DNA of 64,000 nucleotides from JARRNJ01 sp037385045 (GTDB taxonomy: Bacteria; Pseudomonadota; Gammaproteobacteria; JASBUN01). The DNA lies in assembly GCA_037385045.1 (NCBI GenBank), contig JARRNJ010000007.1:78470-142469 (forward strand), in the 5' to 3' direction. Of this stretch, positions 34,415-42,297 are shown one piece after another. The position numbers and the translations under genes were made by a program. The notes under the pieces were generated by a model, which made no database searches, was not told where the DNA came from, and saw nothing but the letters and a program-made list of their open reading frames with translations. How positions within the stretch are numbered: the stretch's first letter is position 1; every line of letters begins with the position of its first letter.

Positions 34415-34749
34415 CAACTTCTGCGGTTGCTGCCCCGCCTCTGGCAGTTGTTGGCATCATTGACATGCCAACAACTGCCGTACCTGCCATTGGCCCGCCG
34501 CCACTGCAATCCCATAGGCATGATTCCTAAAGCAAATACCATAAATGAACAATGGGCATAAACTTTGCCTTTTATAGGCGTTGGCTGTGATCCGTCGACG
34601 GTGCCGCCCGCGCCGCCCGACCGGCAAAGGCGGTGGATCGCAGCACCCGACACCCGGGCGTGACCACAGCCACGACCACGGGATACATAACACCGAGCAT
34701 GCCGCCGGCGCCCGCGGTGCCAGGGATGCAAGCAGAGGGGAGAAACAGC
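34415..34749 (+). promoter_or_regulatory. Upstream region of the FccB-like gene
   Basis: The 335-base gap contains a perfect 15-base inverted repeat (34443-34479, listed separately) and an AT-rich patch at 34520-34575 (AAATACCATAAATG and TTATAG) that could be a promoter. AGGGGAG precedes the gene. A correctly spaced sigma-54 -24/-12 pair was looked for and not found. Confidence 0.4.
34443..34479. promoter_or_regulatory. Perfect 15-base inverted repeat, possible operator
   Basis: GGCAGTTGTTGGCAT (34443-34457) is followed by seven bases and its exact reverse complement ATGCCAACAACTGCC (34465-34479). There is no T-run after it, so it is not a usual terminator for batD. It lies about 270 bases upstream of the FccB-like gene, where an enhancer-binding site would be, and the sigma-54 activator at 37084 lies downstream of that gene pair. 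Confidence 0.55.
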
Positions 34750-36126
34750 ATGAGCGACCACTATCACAAGTCCGGAGTTGGTGTTTCCCGACGGGCCTTT
34801 CTCAAGCTTTCCGGCACCACGGCCGCGGCGGTGGCCGCCGGCGGTTGTGCCGGCATCGCCGGTTCGGTGGCGGCCGGCGGTACAGCCCCGTCCGCTGCCA
34901 CGCGCAGCCTGTCGCGCCGCGCCCACCTGCCCAAGGCCGCGGGTCAGCGTGTGGTGGTGGTGGGCGGCGGATGGTCGGGCCTGACAATCGCCAAATACAT
35001 CAAGAAGGAAGATCCCAATCTGGACGTGGTGCTGGTGGAAAAGCGGGCGACGTTCATGTCCTGCCCCATCAGCAACCTGTGGCTGGCCGGACTCGTGGAC
35101 CTGGAGTTTCTCACCCACAGTTTCCTGGATGCCGCCAGCAACAACGGCTACACCTTCTTCAATGCCACGGTGGCGGACGTGGACCGCGTCAGCCGGCGGG
35201 TCTACACCGAGCAGGGCTTTGTCGATTACGACTACCTGGTGCTGTCCCCCGGCATCGACTATGACTATCCGGCCATCGGGGTCAGCGCGCCGGAGCAGAT
35301 CTACGCCCTCAAGACCCGTTATCCGGCCGCGTTCATTCCCGGGTCCGAACATCTGTCCCTGAAGAACAAACTCATGGATTTCGACGGCGGAATTTTTCTG
35401 CTGACCGTGCCGAGCGGCAATTATCGTTGCCTGCCCGGCCCGTACGAGCGCACCTGTATGGTGGCTTCGGTGCTCAAACGGGACAAAATCCCCGGCAAGG
35501 TGGTGCTGCTCGATGCCAATCCAGACATCACCATCAAGCGCGACGGCTTCCATGCCGCGTTCCGGGAGCTGTACAAGGACTATGTCGAGTATGTCCCGTC
35601 GGTGAAGATCACCGGCGTCGACGTGCAACGCCGCGTCGTGCATTCCGAGTTCGGGGATTATCCGTTCCAGGATGCCGCCATCTATCCCCGGGTGCGCGCT
35701 TCCACGCTGATCGAAACCCTGGGGCTGGTCGATCCCGCGAGCCCCCAGAAGGAAGCCCGCATCGATCCGTTTTTCTACCACGTGGAAGGCGACGAGCGGG
35801 TGTTCGTGGCGGGTGATTCCCGCCCCATGCCCTATTCGAAGAGCGGCAACACGGCCAATTCAGAAGGCAAGTTCGTCGCCGCGGTGGTGGCCGCCCGCGC
35901 CAACGGCAAGGACGTCGGCAAGTGGCGCAGCCCGCACACGATCTGCTATTCCATGGTCAACGCCGATCCCATGGAGGCGATCAGCGTCGACGCCCAATAC
36001 GCTTATAACGAAAAGACCAAGTCGTTCGGCTTCGACAAGGTGAAGCTGTTCGAGGACCGCGACGCGGCCAAAGGGGCGGCAACCCTGGAATGGGCCCGGG
36101 GCCTGTACCGCGACATGTTCTCGTGA
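34750..36126 (+). CDS. fccB: Flavocytochrome c sulfide dehydrogenase flavoprotein (FccB-like), Tat-exported
   Basis: The 458-residue product starts with a Tat signal (SRRAFLKLSG, residues 13-22, then an Ala/Gly-rich core). It has an FAD Rossmann motif RVVVVGGGWSGLTIAKYI at 67-84. Cys105 (MSCPISN) corresponds to the FAD-attaching cysteine of FccB, and Cys227 (YRCLPGPYER) and Cys399 (HTICYS) to the redox disulfide. VAGDSRPMPYSKSGNTANSEG at 353-373 matches the C-terminal flavin region. It should oxidise sulfide to sulfur in the periplasm and pass electrons on. The partner cytochrome FccA is not adjacent; a Rieske protein follows instead. Confidence 0.88.
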   Translation: MSDHYHKSGVGVSRRAFLKLSGTTAAAVAAGGCAGIAGSVAAGGTAPSAATRSLSRRAHLPKAAGQRVVVVGGGWSGLTIAKYIKKEDPNLDVVLVEKRATFMSCPISNLWLAGLVDLEFLTHSFLDAASNNGYTFFNATVADVDRVSRRVYTEQGFVDYDYLVLSPGIDYDYPAIGVSAPEQIYALKTRYPAAFIPGSEHLSLKNKLMDFDGGIFLLTVPSGNYRCLPGPYERTCMVASVLKRDKIPGKVVLLDANPDITIKRDGFHAAFRELYKDYVEYVPSVKITGVDVQRRVVHSEFGDYPFQDAAIYPRVRASTLIETLGLVDPASPQKEARIDPFFYHVEGDERVFVAGDSRPMPYSKSGNTANSEGKFVAAVVAARANGKDVGKWRSPHTICYSMVNADPMEAISVDAQYAYNEKTKSFGFDKVKLFEDRDAAKGAATLEWARGLYRDMFS

Positions 36127-36303
36127 GCCGGGTCACGTGGCGCCGGTGCCCGCCGGCCGGACCACCGATGTGGCAGCGCAACGGGAGCGTGCACCGAAAT
36201 GGCATAGGTACATCAACGACAAATCAGACCGGACGAGACAGCGATGTTGTCATTGCTGTTTTCCCTTTTATCTGCATTTTTTCAGGCGGCCGCGGTGGAT
36301 ACC

Positions 36304-37008
36304 ATGAATCGAAGACATTTCGTCACCTTATGTACCTCCGCACTGGCACTGGCCACTGCCAATCCGCGCGCGCTTGCCAGACCCCGCGGTGCGTTGCACC
36401 GCTATGCGCGGGCGCGGCTGGTCGACAGCAAAGGCCAGCCGATCCACGCGCGGAAGTTGGCCGTGGACCGCTGCTACGTATTCTTCTATCCCTATGCCGG
36501 CACGCCCTGTTACCTGATCCGCCTGGGCGTGCTCACCCAGGGCGAAACGCTGGCCATGTCCGACGGCACCCCTTACGACTGGCAAGGCGGCGTCGGCCCC
36601 GACGGCACGGTGGTGGCATTTTCCGCCATCTGTTCGCACTTGATGACCCATCCGACGCGCAAGATCAGCTTTATCAACTACCATGCCGACGCCGATGAGC
36701 TGTCGGGGCGCCAGAACGTCATCAGCTGCTGCGCCCACGGCAGCGTTTTTGACCCGGCGCGGGGCGCCAAGGTGGTATCGGGGCCGGCGACGCAGCCCCT
36801 GACGGCAATCGCTTTGGAGCACGAAAAGGCAAGTGACGAGCTGTTCGCCGTGGGCACCTACGGCGGGGAGACGTATCGCGATTTCTTCCGGGCTTTCAAG
36901 CGCGATCTGCGCGAAGAGTTCGGCCGCCGCGGCGCCACGCGCGAAATTCACGATGACACCGTGGTGCGGCCGATCGAAGACTACACCAAACAGGCCATCC
37001 GTTGTTGA
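36304..37008 (+). CDS. Rieske [2Fe-2S] protein, exported
   Basis: The 234-residue product has a short Tat-like leader (NRRHFVTLCTSALALATA) and a Rieske domain: Cys110-Ser-His112 (AICSHLMTHP) and Cys142-Cys-Ala-His145 (SCCAHGSVFDP) are the two cluster-binding pairs. The C-terminal part is a charged helix region. A longer frame from ATG 36244 exists but lacks a site, so the Tat-like start at 36304 is preferred. It follows the FccB-like gene by 177 bases and may accept its electrons. Similarity to arsenite-oxidase-type Rieske subunits is possible, but no such large subunit is present. Confidence 0.82.
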   Translation: MNRRHFVTLCTSALALATANPRALARPRGALHRYARARLVDSKGQPIHARKLAVDRCYVFFYPYAGTPCYLIRLGVLTQGETLAMSDGTPYDWQGGVGPDGTVVAFSAICSHLMTHPTRKISFINYHADADELSGRQNVISCCAHGSVFDPARGAKVVSGPATQPLTAIALEHEKASDELFAVGTYGGETYRDFFRAFKRDLREEFGRRGATREIHDDTVVRPIEDYTKQAIRC

Positions 37009-37083
37009 GAAAAGGATGGGAGCGATCAGGTCGGAACGACAAACTCCGTGCCTCTTTTCGCCGTTCTCTTTTCCCTGCGTTTC

Positions 37084-38424
37084 TCAGCCGCCGGTGCCGC
37101 GAATCCGCCGCACGTGCCGGTACAGGGTGCGTTCGCTCACACCCAGCATGCGGGCGGCATGGGCGCGGTGTCCGTCGCAGCGCTCCAGCGCATCGAGGAT
37201 TGCCTCGTCGGTGAGGCGGTCGCGCCGGCTGAGCAGTGCCGCCTGGGCGCCGGTGGATGCCGCCTCCGCCCCCGTGTGTTCCTGCGCCACCGGGCCACCG
37301 CCCTCGAAAACGATATGCTCCGGGCACATGATGTCGTCGCTGGCGAGTATGGTCGCCCGTTCGATCACATTGCGCAGCTCGCGCACGTTGCCCGGATAAT
37401 CGTGCGCCAACAGCGTCTCGATCACCTCCGCGGACAGAGGCAGATGCAGGTCGCCGTTGGGCAGGTTGGAGAGAAAATGTTCGGCCAGGGCGACGATATC
37501 GTCCTTGCGCTCGCGCAAGGACGGTACATGCACCGGAAATGCCGACAGGCGGTAATAGAGATCCTGGCGAAACTGTTCTTCAGCGACCATCGCCTGCATG
37601 TTGCGGTTGGTCGCCGCCAGCACCCGTACGTCCACCTTGATGTATTCCGTGCCGCCGAGGCGCCGGATAGTGCCGCTTTCCAGCACCCGCAGCAGCTTGG
37701 TCTGCAGATGCAACGGCAACTCGCAGATTTCGTCGATAAACAGGGTGCCGCCGTCGGCAACCTCGAACAATCCCTTCTTGCGCGAACTGGCGCCGGTGAA
37801 TGCGCCTTTCTCATGGCCGAATAGCTCGCTTTCAATCAGGTGCTCGCCGAGCGTGCCGCAATCCACCACCACGAACGGCTGGCGGGAACGGTCCGAGTAG
37901 TGATGGAGGTACGATGCCACCCGCTCCTTGCCGACGCCACTCTCTCCGAGCAGCAGCACGGTGGTCAACGTCGGCGCCACGCGTTGCAGCAGGCTCGTCA
38001 GACGCAACAGCGGGCGGGAACGGCCCACCAACGCCCAGTCGTCGTCATTGGCTTGGCTGACGACCTGGACGTACTCGCCCATGTACAACACGTGCCCGTC
38101 GTTGTCGAAGATGGGGGCGGCCTGGAGCTGGACGTATTCTTCCTGGCCGTCGCGGTCATAGTGCACGTGCATGACCTGGGTCGGCTGGCCGGTGGCGAAC
38201 ACCGTTTCCAGCGGACAGTGCTCGCCATGCTGGCTGCAGGGCACCGAAGACCGATGGGAGATCTCGTAGCAGTGATGACCGACAATTTCACCGATGGACA
38301 CGCCGTAGCGGCTGAGGTAAGCCCGGTTGGCGGCAAGAATCTGGTAGTCCCGGTCGATGACGACGAACGGACCGGGCAGGATATCGATGATCTGTTCGCA
38401 GCTGGGCTTAGCGGTATCGGTCAT
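37084..38424 (-). CDS. Sigma-54-dependent transcriptional activator with PAS sensor domain
   Basis: The 446-residue product has a PAS domain at about residues 10-125 with cysteines Cys52, Cys63 and Cys70 (HHCYEISH, VPCSQHGEHCP), possibly a redox or metal site. The AAA+ domain contains Walker A GESGVGKE and the GAFTGA loop (HEKGAFTGASSRKKG) that contacts sigma-54. A Fis-type helix-turn-helix closes it (GHRAHAARMLGVSERTLYRH). It converges with the FccB-Rieske pair and probably controls it. ATG at 38422-38424 overlaps the stop of the preceding frame. The longer frame to 38574 is not needed. Confidence 0.88.
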   Translation of the reverse strand: MTDTAKPSCEQIIDILPGPFVVIDRDYQILAANRAYLSRYGVSIGEIVGHHCYEISHRSSVPCSQHGEHCPLETVFATGQPTQVMHVHYDRDGQEEYVQLQAAPIFDNDGHVLYMGEYVQVVSQANDDDWALVGRSRPLLRLTSLLQRVAPTLTTVLLLGESGVGKERVASYLHHYSDRSRQPFVVVDCGTLGEHLIESELFGHEKGAFTGASSRKKGLFEVADGGTLFIDEICELPLHLQTKLLRVLESGTIRRLGGTEYIKVDVRVLAATNRNMQAMVAEEQFRQDLYYRLSAFPVHVPSLRERKDDIVALAEHFLSNLPNGDLHLPLSAEVIETLLAHDYPGNVRELRNVIERATILASDDIMCPEHIVFEGGGPVAQEHTGAEAASTGAQAALLSRRDRLTDEAILDALERCDGHRAHAARMLGVSERTLYRHVRRIRGTGG

Positions 38425-39062
38425 GACGCGGGGTCCTCCCTGGGCAGGTTTGTCATGACGTGGCATGACATGGTCGTCAGTGTCGCACGATTCCCCGGGT
38501 CGTTCAATCGGTTCGGCGGGCACGCCGATGGTCCCGAACGCGTCAGTCCAGGGGTGCCTGTCTCCTGTTTCCATAGGCCAAAAACACGCTCACCAGTTCC
38601 AGGGGCGACACACGCGCCCAATGCCATCGCCGCGACAGCGGAATTCGCCGCGGGTACGCCGCTTTCGCAGCAGATTCCGTGCCACGCGCCGACGGCGATC
38701 CGGCCGCGGCCGAGCGTGGTGTGGGCGCTCAGAGGTCGGCGCGCGACCGCGCCGATTGCGTCGTCGGTGGGATGGTGTTGAGGGTAGAGCTGGAGGTACT
38801 CCCGCCAACTGGCCCATTCCACGGCCAACTCCGGGTCACTGCCATGGCAGCCGGCCACGGTGACCACGCAATTGCCGATTTTCCATCGGCCGTCACCGGT
38901 GATCGGACCTTCGATGAGACCGATTGTGGGTCCCGTTGCCTGACGCCGGAACGGTTCGAAGTACAGCAGGCCCCGAGGATGGGGAAACCGTTCGGCCAAC
39001 CGGTGCCGCCCGCCTCCGGGCGGGCGGATGGTCAGTGGAGCGGTCACGGTGAACAGCTGCAT
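38421..39062 (-). CDS. Hypothetical protein
   Basis: A 213-residue frame whose N-terminal half looks like a real folded protein (MQLFTVTAPLTIRPPGGGRH, RGLLYFEPFRRQATGPTIGL, GRWKIGNCVVTVAGCHGSD, ELAVEWASWREYLQLYP). The last 80 residues are less protein-like and might be read-through. The stop overlaps the activator start by ATGA, which favours translation of the whole frame. A TTG at 39143 would extend it. No family recognised and no good ribosome-binding site. Confidence 0.4.
   Translation of the reverse strand: MQLFTVTAPLTIRPPGGGRHRLAERFPHPRGLLYFEPFRRQATGPTIGLIEGPITGDGRWKIGNCVVTVAGCHGSDPELAVEWASWREYLQLYPQHHPTDDAIGAVARRPLSAHTTLGRGRIAVGAWHGICCESGVPAANSAVAAMALGACVAPGTGERVFGLWKQETGTPGLTRSGPSACPPNRLNDPGNRATLTTMSCHVMTNLPREDPAS
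38451..38470. promoter_or_regulatory. Inverted repeat near the activator start
   Basis: TGTCATG (38451-38457), six bases, CATGACA (38464-38470): a perfect 7-base dyad 27-46 bases before the activator start codon. It could be an autoregulatory site. It shows no sequence match to the 15-base repeat at 34443. Confidence 0.35.
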
Positions 39063-39120
39063 CGCAAGCGCGCCATCCGGTTCAACAGCAACGATGCCAG
39101 TATGCCGCCGGCGGCCCGGA

Positions 39121-39858
39121 TCAGCCGTCGTCGCCGGGTACAACCGCCGGCATGACGATCGGACCCTCGCGCAGGATACCCCCGTCGTCCCGCCACAGCG
39201 CGCACCCGACCGGCGCCACCTGAAGACCCGCTATCGCGCCGTCGGCCGCCGCCGCAAGCACCGCGCCGAGGCAGGCGTCAAGGCGGTCATGACTCAATGG
39301 CTCGCCGGTGGGATCGAGGTGCACACCGAAGCGCCGCAACAGCGCGGTGCGCTGGCGGCGTCCCGCCTCGGACGTTTTGCGGGACAGCCGGCGTCCGGCC
39401 AGCCGCGGCCAGGCACCGCCGGGATAAAACTCGTGCACCCCACCGGCCGCACCGACGACACTGAGCGGAACGCCGCGGCCATGGAGGGCGGCGTATAGTT
39501 CGATCGAGGAGCGCAGGAAGCCGCTGTAAGGCCGAGTCAGGTCGGGCAGTCGGTCACCGGTCCTGCCGGGCGTGGCGCACAGCCGTTCGCTCTCGCGCAC
39601 CGCGGCCCCGGGCCGGGCCAAGCCCTGGGGGCCATCGATCATCACCAGGCGGGCACCGTGGATCCGCTCCAGCAACGGTCCCAGGTTGGAGGCGAGATCC
39701 CCCGCGGGCCAGCGCCATTGCCAGAACAGTGCATGCAGCGTGCCGTCGCCATTCGACACCAGTTCACACGCGTCGTTGGGCCTCGGCACGCGCGCATAGC
39801 GGCTGGACAGATCCACGCCAAGGTAGACGCGCCGGGTTGTGGTAGTGCCGGTCGACAT
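39121..39858 (-). CDS. DUF429 family protein (predicted nuclease, RNase H-like fold)
   Basis: The 245-residue product has the DUF429 pattern: RRVYLGVDLSSRYARV at the start (GVDxS, first acidic residue), ARLVMIDGPQGLARPGAAVR in the middle (IDxPxG), and LSHDRLDACLGAVLAAAADG towards the C-terminus (the HDRLDA acidic pair). These acidic residues are arranged as in RNase H-like nucleases. Biological role unknown. The ATG at 39858 gives the family N-terminus. Confidence 0.75.
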   Translation of the reverse strand: MSTGTTTTRRVYLGVDLSSRYARVPRPNDACELVSNGDGTLHALFWQWRWPAGDLASNLGPLLERIHGARLVMIDGPQGLARPGAAVRESERLCATPGRTGDRLPDLTRPYSGFLRSSIELYAALHGRGVPLSVVGAAGGVHEFYPGGAWPRLAGRRLSRKTSEAGRRQRTALLRRFGVHLDPTGEPLSHDRLDACLGAVLAAAADGAIAGLQVAPVGCALWRDDGGILREGPIVMPAVVPGDDG

Positions 39859-39938
39859 GCCTGGCTTTTCCCGCAAACGTCAGCCGGTCGATGCGCCGGT
39901 CCTCGCACAATGGCCGTTACCGTTCCCCGCCACCGCAT

Positions 39939-40277
39939 TCAGTAATCGCAGCCGCTCGGCCCCAGACCGTCACGGTCCCACTCCAGGTCGGCGCACAGCA
40001 CGTGCCGGGCACCATCCAGGTCGAAGGCGATCAACAGGGTCAGACAATAGCGGGCCTCGCGGGCCGAGAGATACGGCCGGGTCATTTGCACCCTCCCCGG
40101 CTGGCACATCGCGCGGCGAAAGTAGGGCCTGCGGGACCAGTTGGCCGAGCGGGTGTCACCCAGCGGGTCGAAGCGTCCGCGCTCCGCACCCTGCACGCCG
40201 GAACGTTCGATGTTGTCGCCCACCTGGGCGCCGTGGCAATCCAGAAGATAGCAGCGGTCGAGGCCCGGCACCTGCAA
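39939..40277 (-). CDS. Fragment resembling the C-terminal part of a PDC/Cache-like sensor domain
   Basis: The 112-residue frame starts at a TTG and reads LDRCYLLDCHGAQVGDNIER, then ANWSRRPYFRRAMCQPGRVQ and LSAREARYCLTLLIAFDLDG. This style (YLLDxxGxQxGDN, RPYFRRA, YLS) fits small single-domain PDC/Cache-like sensor proteins in which about 60 or more residues precede the first segment. The reading frame is closed by the dinB stop just upstream, so the N-terminal part is missing: likely a truncated gene, though a short form starting here is possible. The family is named from memory. Confidence 0.4.
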   Translation of the reverse strand: MQVPGLDRCYLLDCHGAQVGDNIERSGVQGAERGRFDPLGDTRSANWSRRPYFRRAMCQPGRVQMTRPYLSAREARYCLTLLIAFDLDGARHVLCADLEWDRDGLGPSGCDY

Positions 40278-40322
40278 TAGCGCTCGGGAGGCGCCCCTTA
40301 CGCTTGCGGTTCGCCTGGCGCA

Positions 40323-41474
40323 TCAATCTGGTGCCGCACCCCGGCGCAGCGCACGTTTTCCGAAGCGGGCGCGGATCGCGTCGGCGACCCGGTCCAGCTC
40401 CTGCTGTCGCGCTGCCGGCGCCTCGCCGAACAGGTCCGGCTGCTGTTGCTGCGCCCGCTGCAGGTCCGCGACGCCCACGCCAAGCAGCCGCACCGGGGCA
40501 CGCAGGGGCAGCAGGCGCTCGAACAACTGTCCGGCACGGCGCCACAGGTCGTCGGTGATGTCCGTGGCCTCCGCCAGGGTGTGCGAGCGGGTAATGGTGG
40601 TGAAATCGCCGTAGCGTACCTTGATCAGGACTGTGCGGCCGCGATATTGACTCTGGCGCAGGCGGAAACCCACTTGCTCGGCCAGCGAGCGCAGCCACGC
40701 GCGCAACACCAGCGGGTCGCCGATATCATGCGCGAAAGTGGTCTCGTGGGATACCGATTTGGCTTGCCGGGCCGCATGCACCGGACGTTCATCGCGGCCG
40801 CGCGACAGCCGCCAGAGGTGTTCGCCGAGCTGGCCGAAATGCCGCACCAGCCAGTCCCGCGGCAGGCGGCGCAATTGGCCGATGGTCCGCAGGCCGAGCT
40901 GGTGCAGCGTGCGTTCGGTTACGTTGCCTACGCCCCAAAGGCGGCTCACCGGCAATGGGTCGAGAAAGGCCTCGATACCCTCCTGGTCCACGACCACGAA
41001 ACCATCGGGTTTGTGCAGATCGCTGGCCAGTTTGGCCAGAAACTTGTTGGGCGCGACGCCGACGGAGGCGACCAAATTCAGCTCGCGGCGGATGTCGTTT
41101 TTGATGCGTCGCCCCACTTGATCGCTGGGACCGAACAATTTCTCGCTGCCGCGGACATCGAGGAACGCCTCGTCGAGGGACAGCGGTTCCACAATCGGGG
41201 TATAGCGTTCGAAAATGGCGCGGATCTGACGGGAAATTTCCGCGTAATGGGCCATCCGCGGCGGCAGGAACACCGCCTGCGGGCACAGGCGCCGGGCCTG
41301 TGCTGCCGGCATGGCGCTGTGGATGCCGAACCGCCGCGCGGCATAGCTGGCCGCCGCGACAACGCCGCGGCCGTCCGGCGAGCCGCCGACGATCACCGGG
41401 CGGCCGGCCAACTCCGGGCGGTCGCGGATTTCGACCGACGCATAGAACGCATCCATGTCGACGTGGAGGATCAT
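40323..41474 (-). CDS. dinB: DNA polymerase IV
   Basis: The 383-residue Y-family polymerase has MILHVDMDAFYASVEIRD (catalytic Asp pair) at the start, SLDEAFLDVRGSEKLFG with the second metal site near residues 98-114, VASVGVAPNKFLAKLASDL, and RLWGVGNVTERTLHQLG (helix-hairpin-helix). It copies damaged templates with low fidelity and normally interacts with the beta clamp through a C-terminal motif (here perhaps QQQPDLFGEA). Full family length. Confidence 0.95.
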   Translation of the reverse strand: MILHVDMDAFYASVEIRDRPELAGRPVIVGGSPDGRGVVAAASYAARRFGIHSAMPAAQARRLCPQAVFLPPRMAHYAEISRQIRAIFERYTPIVEPLSLDEAFLDVRGSEKLFGPSDQVGRRIKNDIRRELNLVASVGVAPNKFLAKLASDLHKPDGFVVVDQEGIEAFLDPLPVSRLWGVGNVTERTLHQLGLRTIGQLRRLPRDWLVRHFGQLGEHLWRLSRGRDERPVHAARQAKSVSHETTFAHDIGDPLVLRAWLRSLAEQVGFRLRQSQYRGRTVLIKVRYGDFTTITRSHTLAEATDITDDLWRRAGQLFERLLPLRAPVRLLGVGVADLQRAQQQQPDLFGEAPAARQQELDRVADAIRARFGKRALRRGAAPD

Positions 41475-41553
41475 GGGTTGCGCGCCTTACGACACGGACC
41501 AGAGAGCATGGCTCCGGGTGCAGCGGCTATGCCTGTAAGTCGGGCGGTGGAAG

Positions 41554-42228
41554 TCACCCTCGGGTGCCCGCGTCACGGGCCGTGAGCAGGTAGGCTTTCT
41601 CGATCAACCGTGTGATCCCCTTCTCCCGCAGGCGGGCGTTGTCGCCCAGCACATCGCGAACCGTCAGCCGCTCGATGGCATAGCGCTCGTCGTACAATGC
41701 CCGGACTTCGGCCTCCTCCACGGAGAACGGCGGTCCGTCCATCTGGCCTTCGGGGTATTCCAGCGTGACCAGGAGCACCGGCACCCGGTCGCCCAGCAGT
41801 GACGAGAGGTGGGAAACATAGCGCCGGCGCATGTCCTCAGGCAAAGCGATCAACGAGGCCCGGTCGTACACCGCGCCGACACCGGCCACATCGGCGGGTC
41901 CGAGATCGAAATAGTCGCCGCACAACAAGGTCACGTCGCCGTGCTGCCAGCATCGATAGCGCCCCTTGTCGGTCTCGGTGGACGACAGGTGGTTTTCGGC
42001 GAAGAATGCCTCAACGGCAATGGCGCTGAGCTCCACGCCGATGACGCGGTAGCCCTGGTCACGGAGCCAGAGCAGGTCGTTGCTCTTGCCGCACAGCGGC
42101 ACGAACACCGCCGCACCGCGCGGCAGCCCCACACGCGGCCAGCACTCGCGCAAGTGCAGGTTGACCTGCTCCTGATGGAAGCCGATCTCGCTGCGTTCCC
42201 AACGCTGTTCCCAGAAGCTAGGGTCCAT
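41554..42228 (-). CDS. tpm: Thiopurine S-methyltransferase family protein
   Basis: The 224-residue product starts MDPSFWEQRWERSEIGFHQ and has VFVPLCGKSNDLLWLRDQGY (family SAM site with PLCGKS), VIGVELSAIAVEAFFAEN, and VYDRASLIALPEDMR. Bacterial Tpm proteins methylate selenium, tellurite or thiol compounds; the true substrate is unclear. The ATG at 42228 is the family start; the longer frame adds 13 residues. It is followed by dinB at 80 bases. Confidence 0.9.
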   Translation of the reverse strand: MDPSFWEQRWERSEIGFHQEQVNLHLRECWPRVGLPRGAAVFVPLCGKSNDLLWLRDQGYRVIGVELSAIAVEAFFAENHLSSTETDKGRYRCWQHGDVTLLCGDYFDLGPADVAGVGAVYDRASLIALPEDMRRRYVSHLSSLLGDRVPVLLVTLEYPEGQMDGPPFSVEEAEVRALYDERYAIERLTVRDVLGDNARLREKGITRLIEKAYLLTARDAGTRG

Positions 42229-42297
42229 GAGCGTTCCGAATGGCCGGATCGGGCCGTGGCCGGACAACTTCGGGTCGATTCACTGATTGTACTCCGG

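Noticed and set aside
34480..34749. Sigma-54 -24/-12 promoter before the FccB-like gene
   Set aside because: GG and GC pairs exist, but none has the required 10-base spacing with a good context.
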